Assembly: GCF_024713975.1 (NCBI RefSeq)
Contig: NC_091093.1
Location: 18,783,501 to 18,847,500 of the forward strand
DNA: 64,000 nucleotides
Source of the DNA: Paralichthys olivaceus
Taxonomy: Eukaryota; Chordata; Actinopteri; Pleuronectiformes; Paralichthyidae
Reading direction: 5' to 3'
Made by a program: the position numbers and the translations under genes. Of this stretch, positions 45,801-56,800 are shown in pieces (the stretch's first letter is position 1; each line of letters starts with the position of its first letter). The notes under the pieces were generated by a model. It was not told where the DNA came from. It made no database searches and saw only the letters and a program-made list of their open reading frames with translations.

Positions 45801-48800
45801 CACAGTAAATTAAATAATTATTTCTGGATTATAGCATCATATGCTTTTTAAAATTGCCATGACCTTTAGTTTTGAGCCTTGATGTTAGTTGAGTGTACCC
45901 ACTCTGAGTTATGTTGAGTTTTTGTTGAGTAAAAGAAAATCATTGAAATAAATCTTAAAGTTAACAGGTCACCAAACACTGAGAGGCAGGCGCCGGTGCA
46001 CTGTTAAAGCATGACTGACTTTTCTGAAAATCGTTGAACTTGGTGCCTGAATTGCACCCTCACTCTCTCTGGCATTTTGTCTGGTTTCTCTCTACAATGT
46101 CAGCTTCCAGTTGAATACCCATTTTTGTATAGCTCAAATTTTAATATCAAATAAAAATGTTAAATCTCTTTTCTGTAATTTGACTGACAGGGACCGTTTT
46201 AAAGAGTGATTTTGACTAAATGAGCCATATAGCAGTTTGATAATTTATGAACTATGTATTTATACAAACCAAAACAAGACTCGACCAAGTCTCAACCAAA
46301 GCAGATGAAAAGGAATTTTAGAAACATGATCTTTAAAAAGTGAAACTGACTGTTTGACTCAGTTATTAACACTAAGCATGTGCAGCTCAGCCTCTCAAGG
46401 TTCCTTCTTTCTGAACTAGTCAAGCAGCAGAAACAAACACTGCTGAAAGCTATTTCCAGACTAATGTCAAAAATGTTTGTATTGTGATAAAAACTATTAA
46501 TATTAGTGTTACATGTATGTGACTGAGGATCATATTGTTATGTTTTTCAGTGATGAAATGGAGAAAATCAAGATCCCCAAGGACATGGATGATGCCAAAG
46601 CTTTGGGAACCGTGTTGTCCAAATACAAGGACACCTACTACAGCCAAGTGTTGGTGGCCTACTTTGCGACATATGTTTTGTATCCTTGAAGAAAATCTAT
46701 ACAACTCGTACTTGATAAAAAATAAATCCTATTGAGAGTGATTGCAGAGCATACCAGCAAAGGCGTTGCAGTGATAATTTGTAGTAATCAGTTCTCGGTT
46801 TTGGGATGCCACCACGGTAAACACTCGTGACAGCTTCTTGCTTTTTTTTTTTTATTTCTGCCTGGAGTCTTCCACCAGGCATTCCTCAAAAGTATCACCA
46901 TGTCTGGACTTCCAAAACCTGTCCTGCTGCATCTCATTCATTTGAAACATCTCACCATCAGATGAAAATGATCTGAGTCATTCCTCACAGTGTTAGCAGT
47001 GTCGGGTAGACATCAAGCCAATGACACCGACTCTAAGTCATGTCTTATCTTGTGTAGTGGTATCTGTATGTGAGCATTGGCTGGGATGTGCAGATAGTCA
47101 AATGTTAAGCTACTCAAATTGTAGACAAAAGATCAGGTGTCAGTGTAGTTGACCATTGCATTGAGAATAAGAATAGAAAGACAAATTTGCTTTGGAACTA
47201 ACTGCAAAACATCGTGAGAAATTTCAGCAGGCCAGAGTGTTTTGAGGAAACTGCTCGATTATTTATTCTTGCTCTTGATTTATTTGTTAACACAGATTTG
47301 CCCTTGTTGTGACTGTAGGGTTTTGTTAAGTCGTTTACCTTGACGTTTTTGTCAGCCTCCAGACATTTGCAATCCCTGGATCTATCTTCCTCAGCATCCT
47401 GTCTGGATATCTTTACCCTTTCCCTTTGGCTCTTTTCTTAGTCTGCTTGGTGAGTAAGAACAGTATGAAATGTGTGATTTAAATTAAATATTGTTGCATT
47501 GCATAATAAATAGTTGTGTGCTTAAAGGTTTTCCTTGCAAAAGGGCATGTAAATACACTTCTTTTGCAGGAATGAATCCTGTAAGCCTCAAAAATTTGCA
47601 TTTCCAGTCAGGTCATAACTGAAAATGAAAATCTGGGATGAACAGACAATAGTTTTACATCCTTTAACACTTAGTAAAGACTTATCTGGGTTATCTGTGC
47701 AGTTCAACAAGATATTTTTTTGCATGCATGTGTGTCGCCACCGAGACATTTCACAAGAGGAAAGGCTTGGTTTCACATCTCACAAGGCTACATTAGCTTA
47801 TGTACATGCAGTGTCATAGCTTGAGATTGTGGTTTGCGCGTCCATATTGTGAGCTTCATTTACTGATCATGTGTTTTATCTGTTGTTGGCAGTGCTCTGG
47901 CCTTGGTGCTTCCTTCTGCTATATGCTGTCATATCTGGTGGGCAGACCCGTGGTCTATAAATATCTCACAGAGAGAGCACGGAAATGGTCCCAGCAGGTA
48001 AGAGCTGTAACACAGAATGCACAGTAAACTGAGGGAATCTTAGTGAAAGCAGTTTTCTCCTCGAAATGTTTGATTTGAATGATTATTCACTTTTATATTT
48101 TGATCAACAAATTGTTTGGTTTATTAGAAAGTGAAGGATCCAAGTGTTCTTGTTTAATTCAGCCAACAAACCGAAATGCCAAAAATATCCAGCTTATGAT
48201 CAGAACAAAAAGCATCAGTTTGACAATCTTTCACCAGCAAATGTTAGGGCTGTAGCAGCTCTAAACAACAGTGGTGCGATCATTCATAACATGATATTAC
48301 ACATTTTGGAGTTGCTGCATTGTAGTACTATACCACTATATTGAGACTGGTATATAATGGTTCTAATATTTGACAGCGACACTGATTTCTCCCTCAGTTG
48401 AACCAACACTTCTCACTGACACTATAAACTGATCATGAGAATCCCATTAGATAGGATTGTATTACAATATTTTGAACCTTAAAAAACGTTCTGCTCACTG
48501 TATCTTCCCAAAGGTCGACAAACATAGAGATCATTTAATCAATTACATCATCTTCCTGAGGATAACACCCTTTCTTCCCAACTGGTTCATCAACATCACC
48601 TCACCTGTCATCAATGTGCCTTTGGGGGTTTTCTTCGTCGGTACCTTTCTCGGTAAGACTCTCTCCCTTCTATTGTTTTGATTTGGTATCATGTGCCAGT
48701 GACTCACCTGTGTTCCACCTGATTGATTTACAGGAGTGGCGCCGCCATCTTTTGTAGCGATCAACGCGGGTACAACACTCTACAAATTGACTACAGCTGG

Positions 48801-48903
48801 AGAGGCCGTGTCCTGGAATTCTCTGGCCGTGCTCGGTGTCCTCGCTGTGCTCTCCATCTTGCCCGTCTGCTTCCAGAAGAAGCTGCAGCAGAAACTGGAG
48901 TAG
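42871..48903 (+). CDS. tmem41b: TMEM41B (ER VTT-domain lipid scramblase), complete
   Basis: Seven coding exons: 42871-42967, 45361-45478, 46551-46679, 47356-47449, 47893-47997, 48514-48652, 48734-48903; 852 nt, 283 residues (human 291). The ATG at 42871 opens a basic N-terminus (MAKKRRERREADG). A first membrane helix follows (MSLLILVSIFTCSASVMYLV), then a VTT/DedA-type core with GSIFLSILSGYLYPFPLALF, SGLGASFCYMLSYLVGRPV and LRITPFLPNWFINITSPVIN. A last hydrophobic segment (LAVLGVLAVLSILPVCF) precedes the lysine-rich end KKLQQKLE. TMEM41B is an ER protein with scramblase activity needed for autophagosome and lipoprotein biogenesis, acting with VMP1. Intron 3 has U12-type signals. The N-terminus is shorter than in mammals; the core is highly conserved. 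Confidence 0.96.
42968..45360 (+). other. tmem41b: TMEM41B intron 1
   Basis: This 2.4-kb AT-rich intron has no recognised gene or repeat. Its beginning (42968-43260) remains GC-richer, continuing the promoter region. Confidence 0.5.
46680..47355 (+). other. tmem41b: U12-type (minor spliceosome) intron of TMEM41B
   Basis: The donor is GTATCCTT (46680-46687), the U12 5' splice consensus. The sequence TACCTTGAC at 47336-47344 matches the U12 branch site TTCCTTRAC at 8 of 9 positions, and its branch A lies 12 nt before the exon. No long polypyrimidine tract is needed or seen. Every other intron in the window has an ordinary U2-type donor. The Drosophila orthologue stasimon is known for an SMN-sensitive U12 intron. 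Confidence 0.88.
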
Positions 48904-49330
48904 ACCACTGTCATCTCCTCAGAACCTCATCTGCTGGCTGATCCCAACACCCCCTTCACTCAGCTCAGGAACACGCGGCTGTCGCCCAAGTAGCTGCTGG
49001 GGCTGGTGTGGTGCTAGTGGGAGAATCTCTGCCTGCTGGCGCGAGTACTCATTGACTTCAGAATGCATGCAGTGGTGGGTCGTTCCTGTCGTTGAGTAAA
49101 GTATACAAAAACTGGCCGCTTCTTGCACAAGTTTTATTTTTTTGTTTCTGTGAATTATTTCGTTGATTGTCGCACATCTTGTAAATGAGCATAATCACAT
49201 TTTTAAAAATTATATTCACTGCTTATTATCATATGATTCTTGCCAGATAATTAAAGGTGCTACTTGTAGGATGTTGAAGTAAAACACGTTATTCTGATAC
49301 TTGGATTTAAATAAATGCAGGTACCAGTTG
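48904..49330 (+). other. tmem41b: TMEM41B 3' UTR with poly(A) signals
   Basis: The first canonical hexamer after the stop is AATAAA at 49310-49315, preceded by ATTAAA near 49251. Longer 3' ends are possible because more AATAAA motifs occur downstream. Confidence 0.45.
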
Positions 49331-49904
49331 TTTCATAGGACCTTCTTTTTATGGGGAAACTGCTGAAAGCAATGTCGTCAGTACCCTGTTCAGGCTTTTG
49401 CAAACACCTTTTTTTTCGTCTGGCAGTTGCACATCAGTTACCTCATCCTATTTGTTGCACCTTTGAAAGTCGACTTCCCTCTTTTAAAATTTATTTTGAC
49501 TGTCTTATTTCAGCCTAATGATGTGCACCCCCACAGCAATAACTGTTGAAATAGTTTTTTTTAAAAGTCAGTTTTGATATTGATGCTTGACTTGGCAAAT
49601 GTAAGCAGCTTGAGGAAAGGATGAAACTGTGTTGACAAATAACTGATCTTAGTAAGTGCTACTTTTGTCAACATGTAGGTGAGTTCCCATGTTCTTCCTT
49701 GAAGGTGCCTGGATCCACTGCCTCACAACTCCCTCACACATCTACCTATTTACCTTTGCTACTGTGACTAGGCTGATGTTGTGTTTCCTCACAGAACATC
49801 CAAGATCTAACCCAAACTCTTAGCTTAGCCCAATTCAAATGGATTTTTTTAATGAGGAAGTTGTTATGGATTATACCAACACAATGACTTATGTGTGTTA
49901 AGAC

Positions 49905-50180
49905 GCTTGCAGCACCACAGTCATGCAGTGGGTTGCACTGTTGCCTAACTATATGGAGTTTTGGCCTCTCCGTGTCTGCACCGTGGGTTTTCTCCAGGTC
50001 GTCAGGCTTCCTCTCACAGTCCTAAGACATACAGGTTGAGGATATAGGTAAAGTGGAGACTCTAAATTAACCTCGAACAATTGTTTATCACTCTATACAT
50101 GTCGGCCTTTGAGGCTGGTGACCTGTGCAGGGTGCACCCTGTCCAGATTTGCTCCAAACAGTTAAGATAATGGATGGATT
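49905..50180 (+). repeat. Teleost dispersed repeat (family D), diverged long copy
   Basis: In order it shows TTGCACTGTTGCCTAAC, TTGGCCTCTCCGTGTCTGCA, GTGGGTTTTCTCCAGGTCGT, CTTCCTCTCACAGTCCTAAG, a GACTCTAAATTAACC segment, GGTGACCTGTGCAGGGTGCA and a terminal ATAATGGATGGAT. This is the layout of a very common fish repeat. Fragments of the same family lie at 2622-2735 and, inverted, in 20914-21285. Confidence 0.65.
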
Positions 50181-51555
50181 GTAGAAATCCACAAAGTTGG
50201 TGCGAAGCCAATTCATGTAGGTCTGTAGTTTCCAGAATCATGGGTTAGAGGGGCTCTCAGGATTTGTGATGGCGATCATAATGTTCACACAGGTTGTGTA
50301 TATTTGTCTCTACCCCACATCTCTTGCTGTGCCAGTGTAGAACTGGAGATGTCTGTGTCGAGGATGATGCACCAGTGCCCTCAAAGTGACTTACCTTGCT
50401 CTTACTGCTTCCATTCTTCACCAGGAGAAAGGTATTATGATGCCTGATTTATGTCCTTTACATTGTTTTGAATGGCTCATTTCATCCTGTGCTATGAAAG
50501 ATTACTGATTACTTTTACTTTTCATTTCGATGTGTTTTTTTGCCTGTGTACCCTGGTAACTTATTGCTGTTGCTTAAAAAACTTTCTGGCCAGTCTTCAG
50601 AGACGTTGATGCAGTGAATGTACATGAGGGTAAATCTTTTTATTTAATCTCTTAAAACTGCACATTTTTAGTCACAGTTGGTTTGGTGCATCTTGAGATA
50701 TCATGTTTTTATTTTAATGTCTTAAATATTTAACAGATTTAAAGCGTACTACTGTAAGACTATTCACCTTGTAAAACTTCAGTTCTACTATGTGAGGGCA
50801 CTATTATCTTAACATGAACTGTTCTCATACAATTTCATCCTAAATTGGTTTATGCAGGACCTTCTCTTGTTCACCTGATATTCATTGTTGTCTTAAACTG
50901 CACATTTTAATAAGGTGATGAAGTCAATAACTAAATGCTATAAACTGGCCCTAAATGTTTGTTTTTTCTTATTTTAATCAAGCTAGATAATCTTCATATT
51001 ACTCCATGATATTTTTTCTCCCGTTTGCTTTAATTTTGAAACCTTTTCTGGACAAATACTCAGTTATTGCTTTTCTTTATCCTCCTACACTGTTAAAGAT
51101 GATGTGAGGCTCTCCCTGTGTAACCCTCTGTTAACATTTCAAATATTAATATGAATAGTATTATTTTGTACTGAGCAGTGATTTGTTGCAGTATGAAGTG
51201 TTTACAGATGCACATTTTTTTTTTAAAATATTTATTAATTCATTAAAAATATCTTTGGAAAATATTATGTGATTCCTGAGAGTTTGGAGTGTGGAACTAA
51301 TCATGCTGCAGCAGTGTAAACTGTAAAATTAAATTCCATAGGATGAACAGTTTATCAAACTTGGGGATTCATGTATAAAAATAAAAAAATGTCTGTCTGA
51401 CATTAGAATAACTTCATGCTTATTAAACATCTTAAATATTTACTAAGGCGCTTGTTAAATATCTGATGATACTGTTTTATATAAGTTCATTGTCTTATCA
51501 GATTAATTGTAAACCTTTCTTATTACTATATGAAGAAGCGTTGCTGTTACTATGA

Positions 51556-51570
51556 GCAGCAGGGGGCAGC
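51556..51570 (+). promoter_or_regulatory. CTCF-like motif
   Basis: GCAGCAGGGGGCAGC matches 14 of 15 positions of CCASYAGRKGGCRSY. It lies between TMEM41B and DENND5A. Binding is not shown. Confidence 0.35.
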
Positions 51571-51720
51571 AGTGCTCACTAAAGGTCCAACTTCATCTGT
51601 TTAATTTGCTCATATGATTTTATCACAATTCTTGTTCATTCACTCAGTTTCTCTCTCTACAACGTCTGTGTGATTCCAATGATTCTTAAGGACTTGATGT
51701 TCAACAACATATAATGTTGT

Positions 51721-52016
51721 CTCCTTCCCAACATGAGAGAGAACCTGTGGCAAACTTCAGTAGTCATGAAAACTCAAAAGGTTTTAGTTTGTCCAGTTTG
51801 GACGACAGTAAACAACATGGCGGCCTCCACAAAGAGGATCCCCCTCTGTGTAAGCATAAAGTTTTTAGATATAAAGGGCCCATTCTATGGTAAAAAAAAA
51901 ACAAAACAACAATTCATACAATTTAGATGAAACACACCAGTGAAAACATAAATAGGATTATTTTGTATTCAATTTCTGCAAAAAAAACCTTAAATTTTAC
52001 ACACTGGACCTTTAAG
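51721..52016 (+). mobile_element. TIR family A MITE, copy 3
   Basis: It contains GAGAGAACCTGTGGCAAAC, ACATGGCGGCCTCC, ATATAAAGGGCCCATTCTA, CAATTCATACAATTTAGATG and ends TTTACACACTGGACCTTTAA, the reverse complement of the start of copy 1 (9766). The 5' terminus is missing. Confidence 0.65.
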
Positions 52017-53700
52017 ATCTTAACATCTTTATATATAATATCATATAATATATAAAAATACAAGCAGGGACAGAAAAAACTAAATACACACTAAGAAAAG
52101 AATAGGCAGAAACATACGAGCATCATCAAATAGAAAATAACAAGCCCATGTTAAAAACATGTTGGTAAAAAGATTCATTTGAACATCAACATTCAGATGA
52201 TTGATGTGGACAAAGAGTCTTTATATGAAATATATAAAGATGAATGATCTTATTTTACCCCTCTTTTTTCTGTACTTAACATTCATAATGATATTAATGT
52301 GCTTTTCAATGTTCGATCTACACTTTCTACACTTCTTTACAGGACTCTTGATAGAATGTTGACTTTTATCTGTGTAGAAGATGATGTAAACAGAGGCTGG
52401 AATATTGATGCCTCCCTAGAAATAAGTAACTAAAAAGACTAAATCACTGTCTCGAAGCAAAGCAGCCTGGTAAAGTGAACAGCTGACTTAGTGAGTGGAG
52501 CTGCACTTTGGCTGCTGAGTATAAATAATCAGTATCATGCACAAACAAAGCCTCATGTTACATTATGGATTGTTGCCAGATGATTACAGCTGTGCTGCTG
52601 CTGATGGACCACATTACTATTAGACTGCAAAGCTCTTGTGATTTCTATCAATGTGTAAAACTAAAAATAGTTAGTGTAACTAGAAACTAGGGAGAATTCT
52701 TTCAGAATAAGATAACTTCTCCAAGTTATAAAAAGTACATGGAAACTCCAAATGGAGTATTCTGAAATATTGTTTGTAGATTAATAACAGGAAGAGTTGT
52801 TTATATATATGGCTGAATTTGTAGACTCTCTTTCTTTAATTCTTAAAACATTTCAGATTAAATGGTAGTTTGGGGATGAATTCACATTTAGACATATAGT
52901 GGTGAGCAAAGGTTAAGGGGGCTTTACTTGTTTCGATTGTTATCCATCACATGATGTGGTCAGAAAGGCCTCTAACTGGTCCCAGTGTGAGTGACCTCAA
53001 ACAAACAGACAGTCACAACAGAGGGTGTGGCAAGATAAAGTTGCAGGATAGGCAAATGGTGGTCACACTAAACACTGATTTGATTCAGTTGTTTTTTCTG
53101 TTTCATGCATTGTTTAATGGAGTTGACTGAAGTCACCTTGATTTTAGTCATAAAAGATTGTCAGCAGGGTTCATCTTCTAGTACCTTTATTTGTACTGAA
53201 AAGTTTTTAAAGTCAAAATCAAGACACCACATTGTTAAATCAAAAATAAAAAGGTTATTTATATAGAATATACATATAAGTTCAAACAAAGTCCTTGTTT
53301 TATTCTACATACACAGTGTTGGGATAAAAGCAGGGTTCCTGACATATTGCTTTCTGTGGTTTGGTGCAAAATTGAAATTAATTTCATATTAATTACTATA
53401 ACATTATCATTGGCACTGTAATAATTAAAATATTAGCAATAGTGCACATCAATAAACATTGCTTCTATTCCACCATAGTCAGCCACATGAGGCTTTTTAT
53501 TTGTCCCTGGACAGATTTACAACCTCCTACACAAAGAATTCAAAGAATCAAAAGAATCAAAAGATTCAAACTACAATTCTACTGAGAATTTTCTATGTTG
53601 TTGCACAAAAACATCATTATACTGCATCTCCGGAGTTTTACCAACTTTTTTTTTACCCGCTTGTGTTTATCTCAGCAGCAGCTTTTTTATTGTGAAGGAG

Positions 53701-53885
53701 CCCGGCCGGATGATATGTGTTAGCGCTAGCTTGTAGCCGCCTGGCTAGGTTTAGCCTCGGTTGTGATTTTTTTTTCGCAGTATCGCAGCTGTAGCATCCA
53801 TGATGGCAGCGAGAAACATCCGCTCCCAGCCCCTCTAGTATGCTCCCTGTCGAGGGGAGAAGGGAACCACCGGGCCAGTCTCAGA
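53701..53885 (+). promoter_or_regulatory. dennd5a: DENND5A 5' region with two upstream ORFs
   Basis: Upstream of the main ATG lie a 12-codon uORF (53800-53838, [12 protein letters not shown]) and, one base after its stop, an ATG at 53840 that opens a longer overlapping frame. A T9CGCAG tract at 53768-53780 resembles a splice acceptor, so a noncoding 5' exon further up is possible. The transcription start is unknown. Confidence 0.45.
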
Positions 53886-56800
53886 ATGACCACCGGCTTC
53901 AGCTCCGGTTCCTGCCGGTTCGCAGATTATTTTGTGATCTGCGGACTCGACACCGAGAGCGGACTGGAACCCGACGAACTGTCCGGTAAGAGCGTTAGCT
54001 TTTCGGGGGTGGGGGGTGATCGTCGGGCTGGTGCTGGGAGCGAATAAAGAAGGAACCGTCTCATATCGTCATGCTGACATGGTTATTTGTGTTTGTACAG
54101 CATCTGAATGTGCCTGTTTGTTGTGAACGCGTGAAACACAGGGTGCAGGTTATACAGATGGAATCACAACACCAGGCCTCGCTCGTCTCCTCAGCCTGTT
54201 TGTTTGTGCCGCTCAGAGCAGACAGGATTATTGTCTCTTTTATTTCTAACTTCCAAATATCGATAATCTCCATCCTGTTTTTTCCCCCACTTTAAAATAT
54301 GAAATTAATCTGACGTTAGCTCTGCTCAGTTTCACGCGATCGACACTTTCTGGGGTTTGTTAGTTTAAACACCGACGTCGACGCAGTGTAATTACACCTG
54401 AGAGGTGTTGTCACCGTGGCTGTCACCGGGTTGTGTCAGGATCAAGCTGTCAGGTGCCCCAGGCTGTTAATGTACCATACAACCACCATCACCACCATCA
54501 CCACCATCACCACCATCGACCCCTGACAGCATCGTCTTCAAGTCACCTCCACAGAGGGCACACCCTCCCCTCACCATCTCTTTAATACACACAGCTTAAA
54601 CATCACTGTAAACACAGCACAGTGGGTGAGGGTCCTTCTGTGGCTCTTTCATGATTTGTCTGCATGTGTTTGAACTGAATTGCCTTGAGAGGATGTGTAT
54701 GCATGAGGTTATATATATATTTATATATATAATTACCAATAGTTTACACAAAATGGTATAATTGCAGATAGACAAAGTGGCATGTCCTCAGAGTATATGC
54801 CACTTTGTCTATCTGCAATTTTACCATTTTGTGTAAACTATTGGTAGTAACCTCTTTTTAATATTTTTGGAATAGAAAAGGGGGAGAAAACCTGATAATC
54901 ACTTGGCATCCATAAATAGTTTTTCATTCAATTTATTTTCCATAAAATATATCATGTGAAACAGATGAAATGTATGGCAGTATATTACCTGGTGTCTAGA
55001 TCTTGTGGATATCTGGTATCATTTCCTTTAGATCATGTCAGGGTTTTACACAGCATCACCTCCAGTAAGAGAATATCCTGGGGAAACCCTGAGTTTTATG
55101 CAAGCAGTCAGTTCTACAAAGACATGATGATGCTTCAACTGAAATTACAACACTGATATAAGAAAGTACATTATTGTGCTACTGTAATAGAGGAAAGTAC
55201 TGTTACTAAAGGTCAGACTGCTGCTAATGGTCATGTGTAAATGTACTAATGTGAAGTAGCTTTAAGCCTGTTCTTAGTGACTAGGGTGACAAAGCTCTTA
55301 CTGCTACTTCACTCTAATGGCCCCTGACAACAATCCAATTTTTTTGATTCTTTGTTTTTTTTACTTATTTAAATTCTTGTGAATACAAAAAAATGTAGTG
55401 CACAGTGATTAATAGGATGAAACTGTGACTCAGCAGGTAGTGAGAGGTCTGTGGTATTGCTGTTGAATGAAAGTTTTTTTTCCTCCTTCAAGTAAGAACA
55501 CGTCAAAACGGCTTCTCATTTTCAAAGACTCAACCCATGCACTTCCTTTTTTGAACTTCCTTTTTAATTCACGTTCCTGTTTACGACATGAGTACATATT
55601 TTCTTGAAATAAATAGAATTTCAAGAAGATACTGTGCTCTGTTTGGACATGTGCATCTGCTTGACCAGACTAATAGGGACTGACTACACTGACGTGGTGG
55701 AATCTGGATTTGCAGATCTTGTTTTCCTCTCTGTTGTCGCTTTCCATCTGCAGTGATCATGTTGTCCTTTTTGAAAAACGCTCAAGTGAATTCATTTGAA
55801 AATGTCAGCCGTGCATCAGTGGGAACAGAAAAAGAACATAGTGGTTAATTATCTCTCGTCAGAGCATAGTTATGAACAATAGCAGCAATATAGAAAAGAC
55901 AACTTCTTGAAAGACATAAATCAATACACTTCAAATCAGATTGGGTAATTCCCCATTTTTTGGCATCCCCTCTCCCCTTTAAACTAACTTACATTATTAC
56001 AGTAGCTATATTGTACTGTTCTCAAATAACAACTTCAATGTTTAAATTGCTTTAAATTGCAGATTTTCTCTGTTATTTTTAATCTATGCTAAGGTCAGTG
56101 ATAAGATTTCCTTCCGTCTCTGTCTAGATAAAAATGGAACTAACCCAATCATTGCAAAGATGCTCTAACAGGGACTCTGTGGTCAAACCTGGCTGATGTT
56201 GTTCTACTTACTGCAAGACGCAGCTGTTTACTGTAGAGGTTTTAGGGGTTTGCCCTTATCTGCTGTTTCAGTTCTGAGTTGAATAGAGGAAATGCTGTGG
56301 AAGTTCCATATTTACAGGTTATAGATAATCACATCAGCCAAACAGTTCCTTTAAGGTAATCTAGATAATATACCTTCAATACTTTATGTTGAAGTACAAG
56401 GCATTGCTTTCTTTGTCTTCACCTTTTCAGCTTGAAATCAAAATACTGTAGATGTTTGAAACTAAAATGCACCCACATTCTTTAGAAAAGAAAGGTAAAA
56501 ATCAATGTAAGTCTCGATAATACAAAACAGTAAATATGTGATAAGTTAAAAAAGCAGTTGGTGTGAATTTTGCAGATGTCCGTACTAAATGCTAAATCTT
56601 CTCTGTAGCCTCAGATATGGGGATGTTCTGTTTCCTTTGTCACATAGTAAACTGAATATCCTGAAATTTAGACTCATGAAGACGACACCTTGGTCTCTGG
56701 AATTATAATGAGCAGCTTTTTTAGAGCTGAAACTCTGAGTGATTTATTGATTAGTTAACAGAGTGATTAGGCTGCTTTTCTTTTTCATACAGGACGATGG

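Larger units (their letters stand above)
49331..53700. other. TMEM41B-DENND5A intergenic region
   Basis: Both neighbours read rightwards. The spacer is AT-rich with no supported gene. It contains a family D dispersed repeat (49905-50180), a CTCF-like motif (51556-51570) and a family A TIR element (51721-52016). Confidence 0.55.

Noticed and set aside
46734..46960. Possible processed pseudogene beside a poly-T run in TMEM41B intron 3
   Set aside because: No recognisable coding frame or gene match. The T12 run alone is not evidence.
53763..53885. In-frame N-terminal extension of DENND5A from 53763
   Set aside because: The extension would need a non-ATG (GTG) start and encodes a sequence unlike the family; the ATG at 53886 gives the expected N-terminus.
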